Origin: Buddleja alternifolia
Taxonomy: Eukaryota > Streptophyta > Magnoliopsida > Lamiales > Scrophulariaceae
Assembly: GCA_019426215.1 (NCBI GenBank)
Contig: CM033395.1
Span: forward strand, 21,008,569 to 21,072,568
Direction of reading: 5' to 3'
DNA length: 64,000 nucleotides
Every line of letters starts with the position of its first letter. Within the stretch, counting starts at the first letter, position 1. Both the position numbers and the translations under genes were made by a program. This document shows positions 22,423 to 32,450 of the stretch, piece by piece. The notes below the pieces were generated by a model. It was not told where the DNA came from and ran no database searches. It saw only the letters and a program-made list of their open reading frames with translations.

Positions 22423-23590
22423 AGTCTCTCAACCCGTTCCAACCAGATCGCAAATGGCTTACAGATCATCCACCAGAGCTAGTAATTGAAGACGTTGAAG
22501 CACCTGTTAGAACTAGGTCCGCTTCAATTAATGAGCCCATGTTCGCAAGCTTCCTATCTCAAATGGAACCAAAGAAAGTGGATGAAGCGTTCAGTGATTC
22601 AAGTTGGGTAGAAGCAACGCAAGAAGAGCTTAACCAATTTGAGAGAAGCAAGGTTTGGACGCTAGTACCAAGACCAACTCACCAAGGAGTTATTGGGACT
22701 AGATGGATTTTTAGGAACAAGATGGATGAAGATGGTATTGTTATAAAAAACAAAGCCAGATTAGTCGCTCAGGGTTATTGTCAAGAAGAGTGTATTGATT
22801 TTGATGAGACGTATGCCCCAGTAGCCCGTCTTGAAGCGATTAGGATGTTCCTAGCGTTTGCCGCATTCAACAAGTTCACAGTATACCAAATGGACGTGAT
22901 TAGGTAAACTCCTAAAAGAACTCTATGTGGAGCAACCTCCAGGATTCATCAACAACCATGGCAAAAGTATGGTCTACAAATTGGATAAGGCACTCTATGG
23001 CCTCAAACAAGCACCAAGAGCATGGTATGACACTCTCTCTATCTTTCTTATAGGTAAAGGCTTTTCAAAAGGCAGCATTAATACAACGTTATTTAAAATT
23101 ACCCATAATGAAGATATTCTCTAAGTCCAAATTTATGTTGATGATATTATATTTGGTTCTACTAATAAGCGATTGTGTGAGAAATTTTCGAAAATGATGC
23201 AAGAACAATTTGAAATGAGCATGATGGGTGAATTAACTTTCTTCTTAGGAGTACAAGTTAAACAACTCCCTAATGGCATAATTATAAACCAAGCTAAATA
23301 TACAAGAGATATGATTAAGAAATTTGCTATGGAAAATGCATCTTCTTCAAAAATTCTAATGAGCCAACGCTTAAATTAGATAAAGATGAAAGTGGGAAGA
23401 AAATTGATACCACTAACTATAGAGGTATCATTGGATCACTCCTTTATCTTACCGCTAGTAGACCTGATATTATGTTTTTAGTATGCATGTGTGCATGCTT
23501 TCAAGCTGATCTTAGAGTGTAACACTTAAATGCTACCAAGAGAATCCTTAAATACCTAAAAGGCACACAAAATGTGGGCTTATGGTATCC
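22423..23590 (+). pseudogene. Element B reverse transcriptase, YVDD retained
   Basis: The domain copies element RNA to DNA. The N-terminal part is open at 22539-22907 ([39 protein letters not shown]). A small deletion and shift near 22905 loses the AFLNG segment seen in A. It continues with EQPPGFINN and LYGLKQAPRAWY, a stop at 23122, active site YVDD 23134-23145 and MGELTFFLGVQVKQL. A further shift lies near 23360 before SLLYLTASRPDIMF. Lengths otherwise fit a copia RT. Confidence 0.88.
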
Positions 23591-24051
23591 AAGACACAGA
23601 TTTTGCAGGATGCAAAATAGATAAAAAAAAAAGTACTAGTGGTACATGTCAATTTCTAGGTGATAGACTAATTTCGTGGCATAGTAAGAAACAACAATCT
23701 ATAGCGACTTCTACCTCTGAGGCAGAATACGTAGCCGCTGAGAGCTGTTGTGCACAAATCCTTTCGATAAGGCAACAACTTAGAGATTATGGAACGATCT
23801 TAGGTCCTACCCCAATCCATTGTGATAACCAAAGCGCTTTAGCTATGACCCAAAATCCTATCCTTCATTCTAGAACCAAACACATTGACATTCGATACCA
23901 TTTCTTGCGTGATCATGTTCAAAAGAAAGATATCTCCATGCACTTCATTGCAACTGACAAACAGTTAGCAGATATCTTCACCAAAGCGCTTAACGAACAA
24001 CGCTTTCTCACTTTGAGAAGTGAATTAGGTATGATCGATTTAAACTCTTGA
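23591..24051 (+). pseudogene. Element B RNase H domain, near complete
   Basis: Open from 23572 to TGA 24049-24051: DTDFAGCKID, KKSTSGTCQFLG, STSEAEYVAAESCC, HCDNQSALAMTQNP, HSRTKHIDIRYHFLRDH, IATDKQLADIFTKAL. This is the standard copia RNase H set, including the acidic residues of DTD, SEAE and CDN. The upstream part is shifted and short of residues. It ends pol; there is no sign of readthrough into the env-like gene, which begins 1.28 kb downstream. Confidence 0.9.
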
Positions 24052-24649
24052 ATCATAAAGCATCATTTTTATAGGCATATAATTTAGGCGGAATCCACCT
24101 TATGTTTATGTCTAAAGCGTTTATCAAAATCTGAAATAAGGCATCAATTTTAAGGGGAACTTTAAAATCGTACTTGTCTCAATATATAAAGCGACTGTGA
24201 TCAGAACTGACTTTTAAATTTTATGCATTGATCACTAACGCTTATCTTTATGCATGACAAAAATCAATCTTCAATAAATGAAAATGTCTCTTATAAATTC
24301 AAGCGATTGATTTTATCTCAAACTTTAAGAAATTAAATTCTGCTCTCAAAAAGACTTCAGCGTTAAAAAGATTCCCACTTTAACGCTTTGTGAATTTCTC
24401 TAAAAATCGTGCATAGTTTTCATCGCTAAAAGTAACGTGTGGATAAGTCCAAAAGATGGATTTGACAACTGCTCACACGTGCTTATCAAATCAAACTGAC
24501 AGCTAATGATTCCTATCTAAAAACTAGGCGGTTCAGTAACTGCACATGTCTGAGTATGTGTCAGTGTACTATCAGGCGCGTGCATTTCACGCTGAAAATT
24601 TTAAGAATTCAAACGTTTTCAAAGAGTAACTGCGGATCCGAAAAACTTT
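24052..24649 (+). other. Element B pol-env spacer, first part, no gene
   Basis: No coding signal in any frame. AT-rich, with recurrent AGCG/CGCT words. It resembles the S2 spacer 13571-13988. A GGGGAACTT stretch lies near 24155. Confidence 0.55.
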
Positions 24650-25056
24650 GGCTATGTTTGGTTATGTTTTAGGATAGTATTTTGGTGAGAATTATTGATG
24701 AGAAATTTATGGGGACACGTGCGTGTTTGATGAGATTGTGTTTGGTTTTATTTTGGGAGTTGGTTTTTGGGTGTGTTTTTTTGGTGAGATAATGTTTGGT
24801 TTTGTTTCCAGAGGGAACAAAAGTTACTGTAGCAGTCAAATCATGAAACTTTTGTCTGATAGAGAGGAGAGAGAAGAGAGAGAGCACATAGAGAGGATTG
24901 TAGGGACAAAGTAGGTGTAGAAAGATGAAAAATAATTATTATATTTTTTTTGGACAAAAAAAGTAGTATATTTTTTACCAAATATTGTGCGAGCCAAACA
25001 TTGTTTGGTGGGAATTTTGGACCAAACATGAGTTGAAAACATAACCAAACATACCC
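24650..25056. mobile_element. MITE, probably PIF/Harbinger-like, 407 bp
   Basis: Terminal inverted repeats of about 21 bases: GGCTATGTTTGGTTATG at the left, and the reverse complement starting GGGTATGTTTGGTTATG at the right. TTT flanks both sides (24647-24649 and 25057-25059), a three-base duplication. The short size, G-rich terminus with TGTTTGGTT and 3-bp duplication fit Tourist-like MITEs (family knowledge; the usual target is TTA/TAA, so TTT is a variant). It contains no transposase. Confidence 0.75.
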
Positions 25057-25151
25057 TTTATATTTCACAGCAGTTAACCCATTTTACCGTACTTTTTGAC
25101 ATCCGTATTTATGTGTAAACGGCTCAGATTTCTTTCTGTCATTAACTTCTG

Positions 25152-25204
25152 TACACGTGTCATTCATTTACCAGTTGAGGAGTTACTTTTGCCTCCTATT
25201 TAAA
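25152..25204 (+). promoter_or_regulatory. Candidate internal promoter of the env-like gene
   Basis: ACACGTGT (G-box core) at 25152-25159 and TATTTAAA at 25197-25204, about 125 bases before the env-like ATG. A leader rich in CT (CTTTTCCTCTCCTC near 25290) with no upstream ATG close to the start follows. It looks like a plant pol II promoter plus leader. This is inference from motifs only. Confidence 0.4.
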
Positions 25205-26569
25205 CCCTTCAAAACCTTCACAGTAAAACTTTATCACTCCCAAATTCCTCTACTGTAAAATTTCTTTATCTCTAAAGGCAAAAATAACATCTTTTCCTCT
25301 CCTCAACCGAAGTTTTCTTTAGTTCTTCAATGGCACCGAACTCTTCAAAATCTGTTGCTGGAAAATCTTCCAAACCAGAGAAACCAGTCACTATTAATGC
25401 CGGTTTTTTTGTTAACTGGGACTATCTATTCGATAACTAGAATTTCCCTCTGAGGACTGTTCTTCCACTCGTCTAGGAGTCTGGTTTATATGATATGCTA
25501 ACTACTATTTTCAATTTTTTTGAGGAAGAAACCATATTCTTCTTCAAGAATGCAAAAATCTCCGACGATGGAAACTCCATTTCCTGCGTCTTTCCTTTTG
25601 CCCGTGAGACCTTCATTCTCACTCCTTCTCTGATTTCAACTTTACTGAACTTACCAAACGATGGTGCCGAAGTTGAAACTGTTACTCTTGGAGATGCTGC
25701 TAAGGTCCGGGCATTGATCAAGAAAGATGAAGTTGAAGCTGCCTATGAACCCAATTTTAAGAAAAACGATATGAAGGGTGAATATGTCATTCTTGCGGAC
25801 ATATGCGCCCAAATGATCGAATGCAGAAAGGGAAGCTTTGATAAGGTTACAAACCTTCAATACAAGATGATGGTGGCCATTCTGACCAAACTGAAGATAA
25901 ATTGGTCGCTTTACTTTTTTAATCACTTCAAGGTAGCGATGGCCAAGTCAATTAATCCCAAGCGTTATGGGATTGTTTTAAGTCAAATTCTTAGCGCTAG
26001 CGGTTACACCAATTCTGCTGGAAAGAAGATCACAGCGCTCAAGTTTTATGGAAAGAAGATAATCAGCGAGCTGCTCAAACCAAGAAAACGAGGTGGTTCA
26101 GCAGTTCCCAAAGATGAGTGCGAGCAACTTCTTGCCAAAGGAGTTGTTCGCAGTGATGATGAAGAGCAAGCGTCTTCGTCCTCATCATCATCTTCATCGG
26201 AATAAAAGGTGGTGGTTAAGCAACCCAAATGAAAGATCACTCTTAAGGTCGCTGAGCCAACCTAGCCAGCAAAGAAGTAGAAGTAGAAGCCGGAGCCCAA
26301 GAAGAAACAAAAGTCTCCTTCTCATTCTCCTAAATCTCCCTCTCCTCCACCTGCCCTCATCATCTCTCCAGAAGAGGACGAAGAGGTGGAAGAAGTACTG
26401 CTTGCCCGAAGGCGTGTTCCTTCATCCACTCCAGCTTCTTCGACAAGCGCTCCAACAGAGCCACCGCTTGAAAAGCCAGCGAGTGTTCCACCTCCTTCTG
26501 ACACTGTTCCAAAAATCAGCTCAAATCCTAAAGCCTATGCTCAATCTGAAAGGCTTTCTCGTGTTCGGG

Positions 26570-26621
26570 GTATGTACTTGTGTTAAGCAACGTCATTTAT
26601 CCTTTCCTCGTTACTTTCCAG
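26570..26621 (+). other. Candidate intron 1 of the env-like gene, 52 nt
   Basis: Starts GTATGT, ends CTTTCCAG after a pyrimidine-rich tract, and contains a TAA in frame. Removing it joins codon phases exactly (one base + two bases). It is shorter than most plant introns, which lowers confidence. Confidence 0.5.
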
Positions 26622-26822
26622 TCCCTAACGCTAGGATAAAATCTTTTTCAGCCGAGTGTGAAGCAAATATTCAGACTGTTCTTAACACTCTTGAGGATTT
26701 GCATATTCCCATTACTTCTTTTCTTGATTTAGATCTAGAAGAAGTTGTTCTGGAGCCTAAGGAAATTATAACAACCGTCGAAATAGATCAAGCGACTGAG
26801 ACAGTCGATGATAATCCTCAGG

Positions 26823-26901
26823 GTAAGCGTTTTAGTCTTTTTTTGTAATTTCTACTTCGTAGAAATTTTGCTTGCTTTTCTCAAGCGCTTACATGTATCA
26901 G
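26823..26901 (+). other. Candidate intron 2 of the env-like gene, 79 nt
   Basis: Starts GTAAGC after CAGG, is T-rich, and ends ATGTATCAG. It carries an in-frame TAA and again joins in phase. Length and base composition are normal for a short plant intron. Confidence 0.6.
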
Positions 26902-29662
26902 TTCAAGATGCACCAGACGCTGATGCACCTCCACCTTTAGAGGTTCGCATTGAAGTAGATGTTGATATGGCAACTGTTGTGGATATAGCTAAAGAAGTAG
27001 CTCAAGTCCTTCCTGACGCTGAAATTTCACCAATCAGTGAAGCGCCTGAACATGCGGAGCGGTCGATAGAAGTGGCGACTATTCCAACAGAAGAAATTGC
27101 CTTTGTTCCTACTCCAACTGGATCTCCTCCTCGTGTCATCGATTTCTTTCCTCACGGATATTCTTCCGAAGTTGAATTTTATTATGCCGCTAGAGAACGA
27201 GACACTCAGACCTTTACTGCATCAGAAATCAGTTTTCAAACCACTCTTCATCGGCCTGATGTTTCCAACACTGATAAATTTGAATTCTTCGAGCGATTCG
27301 CCGACCTTGGTCTCTACAATCTAGAGCGTTTTCGATCTCGACTTGACTATATCCGAAGACCAGCGTTCAACAGAACAGAATTTGCCGAGAAGCGATTTAA
27401 TTTCATCGGTCGCTCTGATGAGTCTTTTTATCCGTTGCGCCAGACTAAGATCGTCATCAAGAATCCCCATACGGGTGATTGGTCAAAGAATCCTGACGAA
27501 GAAATTCTCAACAAGATTGGATACTCTGCCTATCCCAAAGGCGTTCATTCTCTTCAAAACGCTCTATCCTCTAAACCTCTAAAACTGTGGAAAGAAAAAG
27601 GACCAGTCGTTGCCGAGCGTCCCAATCCTATCAATTCATGGATATAAGATGAAGCCCGTGAATACCTTGCAAAATTATAGGCTAAGGATTATGATGAAGA
27701 AGCTAAACGTTTTGAGAAATTCCTTGCCTCTAGAAAAGATAAAAAAAAAACTGACAAGCTTGGCAAGCGATGGATGATGGATGCAGCGAGATGGGTTGAA
27801 GAGTTTGTTTTACACTTCTATACTCTTGAAGAACTCGTAAGAAATCCATTCCTTTTTGAATCTGGAATAGAATACAGACGCCGAAGGTTGGCTACCTTTT
27901 TGCTTCAACAGCGTCAGCATTTTGCCAAAAATGTTAGCGCTCTGCCGGGTTATAGGGAACCCATTGAGACCTACATTCGTCAACAGCTAGCCTTATTCAG
28001 TCAAGGCAGACGCTATGTGTTTCACCCCCGTCAAGCATTTGTTCAGCGTATCTTTCCAGATTTGAACGAAGAAGCCTCCACCAGTAAACGGCCGCTTCTT
28101 CTAGGACAAAGTGAACTTTTTGTCGATGTTTCAAATGAGCACGCTGAGTTTGCTGAACTCCACAGAGATAGAAGAGCAGTGATAGAAAATGCACAAGCGT
28201 TGGGCATCACTTTCAACCACTATTCAGGGCTAAGCAACTTCCGAGGATACAATCTTCACCCTGTGCTCTTTTGTCAACAAAATATTTAAGTGGCCAAGAT
28301 GATTTCGTTGATCAGGCCAGTGGACCAGGAAGCAGCTCAAGAGCTAATGCCATTTATTTTGGACCTTTTCAATTCTTATACTTCAGGAATTAATTTGCCG
28401 GAAGGCGTGCAGCTTGCTCTGAGCACTGAAGAGCAAGAAGACGCTATTTTCTTTATTCCGCAATCCAGCCTGATAAGTCCAAGGCATGTGATGGAAGTGC
28501 TTGGCCCACTCTGGGTCATTGATATTGATGAACCTTCTCCTCCAATCCAAATAGTTAAAATAGTCGATTCTGCTACTGTGGCTGCTGCTCAAATTCCCGA
28601 GGCCTCTTTGCCAGACCCTTCTAGCACCCCAATAGTCGAGCCCCAGTCAGTGATTGCAGATCCTTCCATGTATCAAGCGATAGAAGAAGTTCACTCTGAA
28701 ATTGCTAAAGAGCCTGAAGAGCCATTTATCAGAGATAAAACCAAAGGCAAGGCTGCAGTTTCTAGCTCTTACGGACTTATTCCGTCTCCTAAGTGTTCCT
28801 CCTCCGACTCGGACTCGGATAGTGATTCAGACGCTAGAGATTTCAGAAAAGCAGTACGGAACTCACTTAACAACATTGAGGGCTCTTGCTCAAAGTTTTT
28901 GGATACATCTGATAGGCAAATGCAAATTATTTCTGATACTCGAAGCCGTGATATCTCCAACGCTTCTAACAAGAGCACAATCGCAATCATGGAAAGCATA
29001 TCTCCTCTAATCGCTGAACTCTCCTCAGAATTCAATCGTCATTTAGCCCAGAGCGCTTCAGCTGATACTGAGAGGCACATCTCTTCAGATGTCGTTGCCC
29101 AAAGTATCGCTCAACAAGTCGCTCTACTTGTTGACGAAGTTCGGCTTTTGCGTAGAGATATCGCTGAGTTGAAAACCTCTCTTGATGATGCCAAGAAGGG
29201 GGGAAAAAGAAAGAAAAACATCAGTCATCCAAATCAATATCTAAAACAGATAATAAACATTGGCGATTAATGTTTGACGAAATAGTGAGCATAAAGAAGA
29301 TGCTAAGTAAAAAGAGAAAGCCAAAACATTATCGAGGAAAGTACTTGCTTCCAGACTTGGACGTCAAATTTTTGGAGAGTATGGGATTTCATCCTTATGC
29401 CGGACCACTTAGACGACCTTTCAACTGAAAACCATCCAACGATAGAAGACAAGACATCTATCACGACTTAATTCATGAAGTTGGTATTCCTCCAAGGGAA
29501 TGGGTGGAAAGGTTGTTGGAATTAAATGAAAGTGCTAGAAAATGAAGACATGACTATGATGAACTCCAACATACCACCATGATAGATATTGATCGACTAC
29601 TTATGGACTTAGCAAATGAGATCTATCACGGTGAAGAAAGAGCAAAGCGACAGAAAAAATGA

Positions 29663-29909
29663 ATGCTTTATTTTGCTTTGTTATCGCTTTCAATTATCTT
29701 ATATTCAGTGTAAATCATGTATGCTTATCTTTCTACATAAATGAATGATTTATCGCTGAAACAACTTGTTAAGACTAATCTAACATTAGCTAACCGTACT
29801 AACTTTCCAAATGCTAACTTATATCTTTTTTGAGCATTTCTTTAAACTCTTAAATCTATAAAAGAGTTATAAGAGTTAAAAGTCTTGACATCATCAAAAA
29901 GGGGGAAAT
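29663..29909 (+). other. Element B 3' leader and polypurine tract
   Basis: Noncoding, homologous to S2 around 13080-13220 (ATGAATGATTTATCGCTGAA is shared) and to S1 16275-16344. The tract AAAAAGGGGGAAAT at 29896-29909 abuts the LTR. Confidence 0.8.
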
Positions 29910-30971
29910 TGTTAGGAAATTTCATGTTAGATGTTTTGTGTAATTTTTGATTAGGCTTGTAATTTTTATCTTTATAGATTTTAGACTAAGTATTAGATAC
30001 CAAATTGCTAATAGAAATCTGGGTGAGTCTATTAGAGAAGAAATTGAAGATCAGCGTCTGAAGTCAACTGAAGATGAACATTTGTTCTTAGCGCCTATCA
30101 AACGCTAAAGGACTATTTCAGGATTCATGAATCAAGCGCTCAAAGCATTATAGCGATATGTATCAGATTCACCTGAATTAAATCCTTAAGTCATGAAGGA
30201 CTTAAATGCAATCATTCAACGGACATTTATTTCCAACGAGAAATAAATACAAATGCATTAAATGCCTGATAAGAGCATTAAGTGTGATAAGCTATTATGA
30301 CTTGTGGACAAGCCACCTTTTTTACTAAACTATCAGAACTTCAGAGTTTATAGCTGCTCCCTGTCCAATCGGAACCAGCGAATTTTTAGGAATGTCAGCG
30401 AAAAGGTAGAATCACGCGCTGCGTGAAAGGCACGCTCCCACATGTGTCCAACGGATAGATCCCAAGAATTGCCTATAAATACCCTACCTTTAGCAAACCC
30501 TGATATAGAGACAATAGAGATATACGTACATGCACAAGAAACTCTATTGAAATTTCTTGTTCAAAGAAAAAGCTTAGAAACTCCATAGCCAAAAATTTCA
30601 AGCTTTTTATATACATTCCAAACAATCACAAATATCTCAAACCTCTTCCAAAGAAGAAACCTAAATTCTTACTAAGATATTCGAAGTTGTTTGATCTTCC
30701 CAAAAACAAACAAACCCTTGTGACAAAACCCTTAACCTTTCATCTGAGTGAGAAAGCTGTTGAAACCCCTTACAGACAGTATTTCTGAGTGAGAGAAGCT
30801 TGTAGAAGACGATCTTCATTGGTGCTGAAATCTGTGTGATCAAGGAGCCCAAGATCATTTTCACCTACTTACTATCTTGTAGAAGATTCTGTGTGATTCT
30901 TTGATAATCATCTTAGTGAATTTCCTCCAAGTGAAAAAGGAGAAGAAGGACGTAGCTGGGATTACATCACC
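29910..30971 (+). repeat. Element B 3' LTR, truncated
   Basis: Starts TGTTAGGAAATTTCATG. About 130 bases are missing after GATGTTTTG, relative to the 5' LTR. TATAAATA lies at 30474-30481. The match stops after GGGATTACATCAC and is followed directly by element C integrase, so about 0.4-0.5 kb of LTR end is deleted. Confidence 0.88.
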
Positions 30972-31594
30972 CTGGGAACAGACCATATCCAATAAAGTCC
31001 TATTTCTTCACTCAGACACCACATTCAGTTGTGGTGTTCCAGGCAGAGTCCACTGAGAGAGGATCCCATTCTCTTAAAGATAACCAAGGAATTCGTCACT
31101 TAAGTATTCTCCTCCTCGATCAGATCGAATTGTCTTAATACTATGACTTAGTTGTTTTTCTACTTTATTCCTAAACTCTCTGAACATTTCAAATGCTTTA
31201 GATTTGTGTTTCATAAGGTACACATATCCGTACCGTGAATAATCATTAGTAAAAGTAATAAAGTAAGTACACCTTCCTTTAGTACTTATATTAAAGGACC
31301 ACAAACATCCGAGTGGATCAAATATAAAGGATGAGTGGCACGTTCCACTTTCCTTACAAATGGTGACTTGGTCATTGTTCCTTGAAGACAAGATTCACAA
31401 GTAGGCATGGTTTCCTCTTCTTTAAGGTCCAATACACCTTCCTTTGCCAATTTGTGCATTCTTTCTTTGGAAATATGTCTTAGTATAGCATGCCACATTA
31501 GTGTACTATTTAAGTTATCTTGTTTTCTTTTGCTACTGTGTTGAATGTGAAAGATGAAATTAATTGGTTTAACAGTGTATAAACAATTCGTCAA
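30972..31594 (-). pseudogene. Element C integrase fragment
   Basis: Minus strand from 31594: the pre-integrase HHCC region (WHAILRHISKERMH, CESCLQGTMTKSPF; the usual LGH is LRH), then the core with HSDVCGPL, FTNDYSRYGYVYLM and SDRGGEYLSDEF. It continues in a shifted frame to PGTPQLN-VSE and NRTLLDMV near 30985. The catalytic glutamate codon is present but is followed by a stop. The C-terminal part is absent; RT resumes only at 10752. Confidence 0.85.
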
Positions 31595-32002
31595 AGTACT
31601 AGTAAAAGGTAAAGACCAATTTTTAATTATGGAACACTTCTCATCTTTTATTAAAAACTCAAAACCCTCTCCATCTAAAACAGGGATAGAGACAACGTTC
31701 TTTATTAGTCTGGGAACATAAAGACAATTATTTCAAACTATTCTAATGTCGTAGCCTAATGCCAGGTTGACAGTCCCTATCGCTGTGGCAGCAACTTTTG
31801 CTCCGTTGCCAAGTCTCAAAATGATCTCATCCTTTCCTAGCATCCTACTTCTTGTCATCGCTTGCAAATTATTGCAAAGGTGTGAAGCACAACTAGTATC
31901 TAATACCCAACAAGTATTGTTAACAGATAAGTTAACTTCAACATAAAACATAACCTTGGTCGCACCTTGGGTTGCAAGGTACTCCTTAAATTCCTCTTCC
32001 AA
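31595..32002 (-). pseudogene. Element C protease
   Basis: The open stretch 31733-32002 contains VLDTSCASHLCNNLQ, where copia proteases of this group have DTGCASHLC, so the catalytic glycine is serine. After one stop near 31733 the frame continues with LYVPRLIKNVVSIPVLD into the pre-integrase domain. Confidence 0.8.
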
Positions 32003-32450
32003 TGCCCTGGTTTACCAAAGTGGAAACATTCACCATTATCCTTATCAACTTTAACTTTCTTGACCCACCTTTAGCTTTTAGCTTCTTGTTCTTTTGGGAA
32101 CTTTTTCCTTTTCCTTTCTTTGGATTCTTAGCCTTAGAATGGGCAGAACTCACAATTAAGACTGGCTTGTTCTTCTTGATGGTGGCTTCTACAGTCCTTA
32201 ACATGCGTAACAAGTCAGACAAGGTCGCCTCCAGATTGTTCATGTTAGAGTTGACCAAAAATTGGTCGAATGAGCTAGGCAAGGATTGAAGTACTAAGCC
32301 TATTGAGAGTTCATTGTCTTAAAGAATGTCAAGACTTGCGAGCTTCTCAATGAGCCCAATCATCTTTAGCACATGTTGTTGGACAATTGACCCCTTATTC
32401 ATATGAGCTCTGAAAAGCTCTTTAGAAACTAAGTACCTTTCCCTCCTTGA
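32003..32450 (-). pseudogene. Element C gag, C-terminal half
   Basis: Minus strand from 32450: YLVSKELFRAHMNKG, VQQHVLKMIGLIEKL, SIGLVLQSLP, SSFDQFLVN, typical of the copia gag UBN2-type domain. A Lys-rich segment follows. In a shifted frame the knuckle region reads CFHFGKPGHWKRNL, with two of the four zinc ligands lost (second C to F, last C to L). LTR piece G separates it from the N-terminal half. Confidence 0.82.

Larger units (their letters stand above)
25330..29662 (+). pseudogene. SIRE env-like gene with two candidate introns, about 1,400 codons
   Basis: ATG 25330 in good context (TTCAATGGC). One frame runs to 26569; it resumes at 26622 and at 26902 if GT-AG segments 26570-26621 and 26823-26901 are removed, and then to 29200. 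A one-base slip in the G-run near 29196-29203 leads to a frame open to TGA 29660-29662. Residues 55-290 carry a domain typical of SIRE env-like and putative plant transposon proteins (VILADICAQMIECRKGSFD, WSLYFFNHF). A Ser/acidic stretch, a Pro/Lys/Ser-rich linker, a helical region and a C-terminal coiled coil (VRLLRRDIAELKTSLDDAKK) follow. I see no signal peptide or membrane segment, so an envelope role is unproven. Twelve nonsense codons interrupt it. Confidence 0.8.
17093..30971 (+). mobile_element. SIRE-type element B with env-like gene, nearly complete
   Basis: 13.9 kb: 5' LTR 17093-18576, primer site, gag 18693-20869, pol 20883-24051 (PR, IN, RT, RNase H), spacer with a 407-bp MITE, env-like gene 25330-29662, PPT and 3' LTR 29910-30971, whose end is deleted. 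An env-like gene after pol is, among copia elements, characteristic of SIRE (family knowledge). It is inserted in the S1 3' LTR. Many nonsense changes and about six frame changes make it non-autonomous. Confidence 0.92.

Noticed and set aside
25651..26240. Frames opposite to the env-like gene
   Set aside because: Shadows of the sense frame, which has the protein-like composition, start context and homology to S2.
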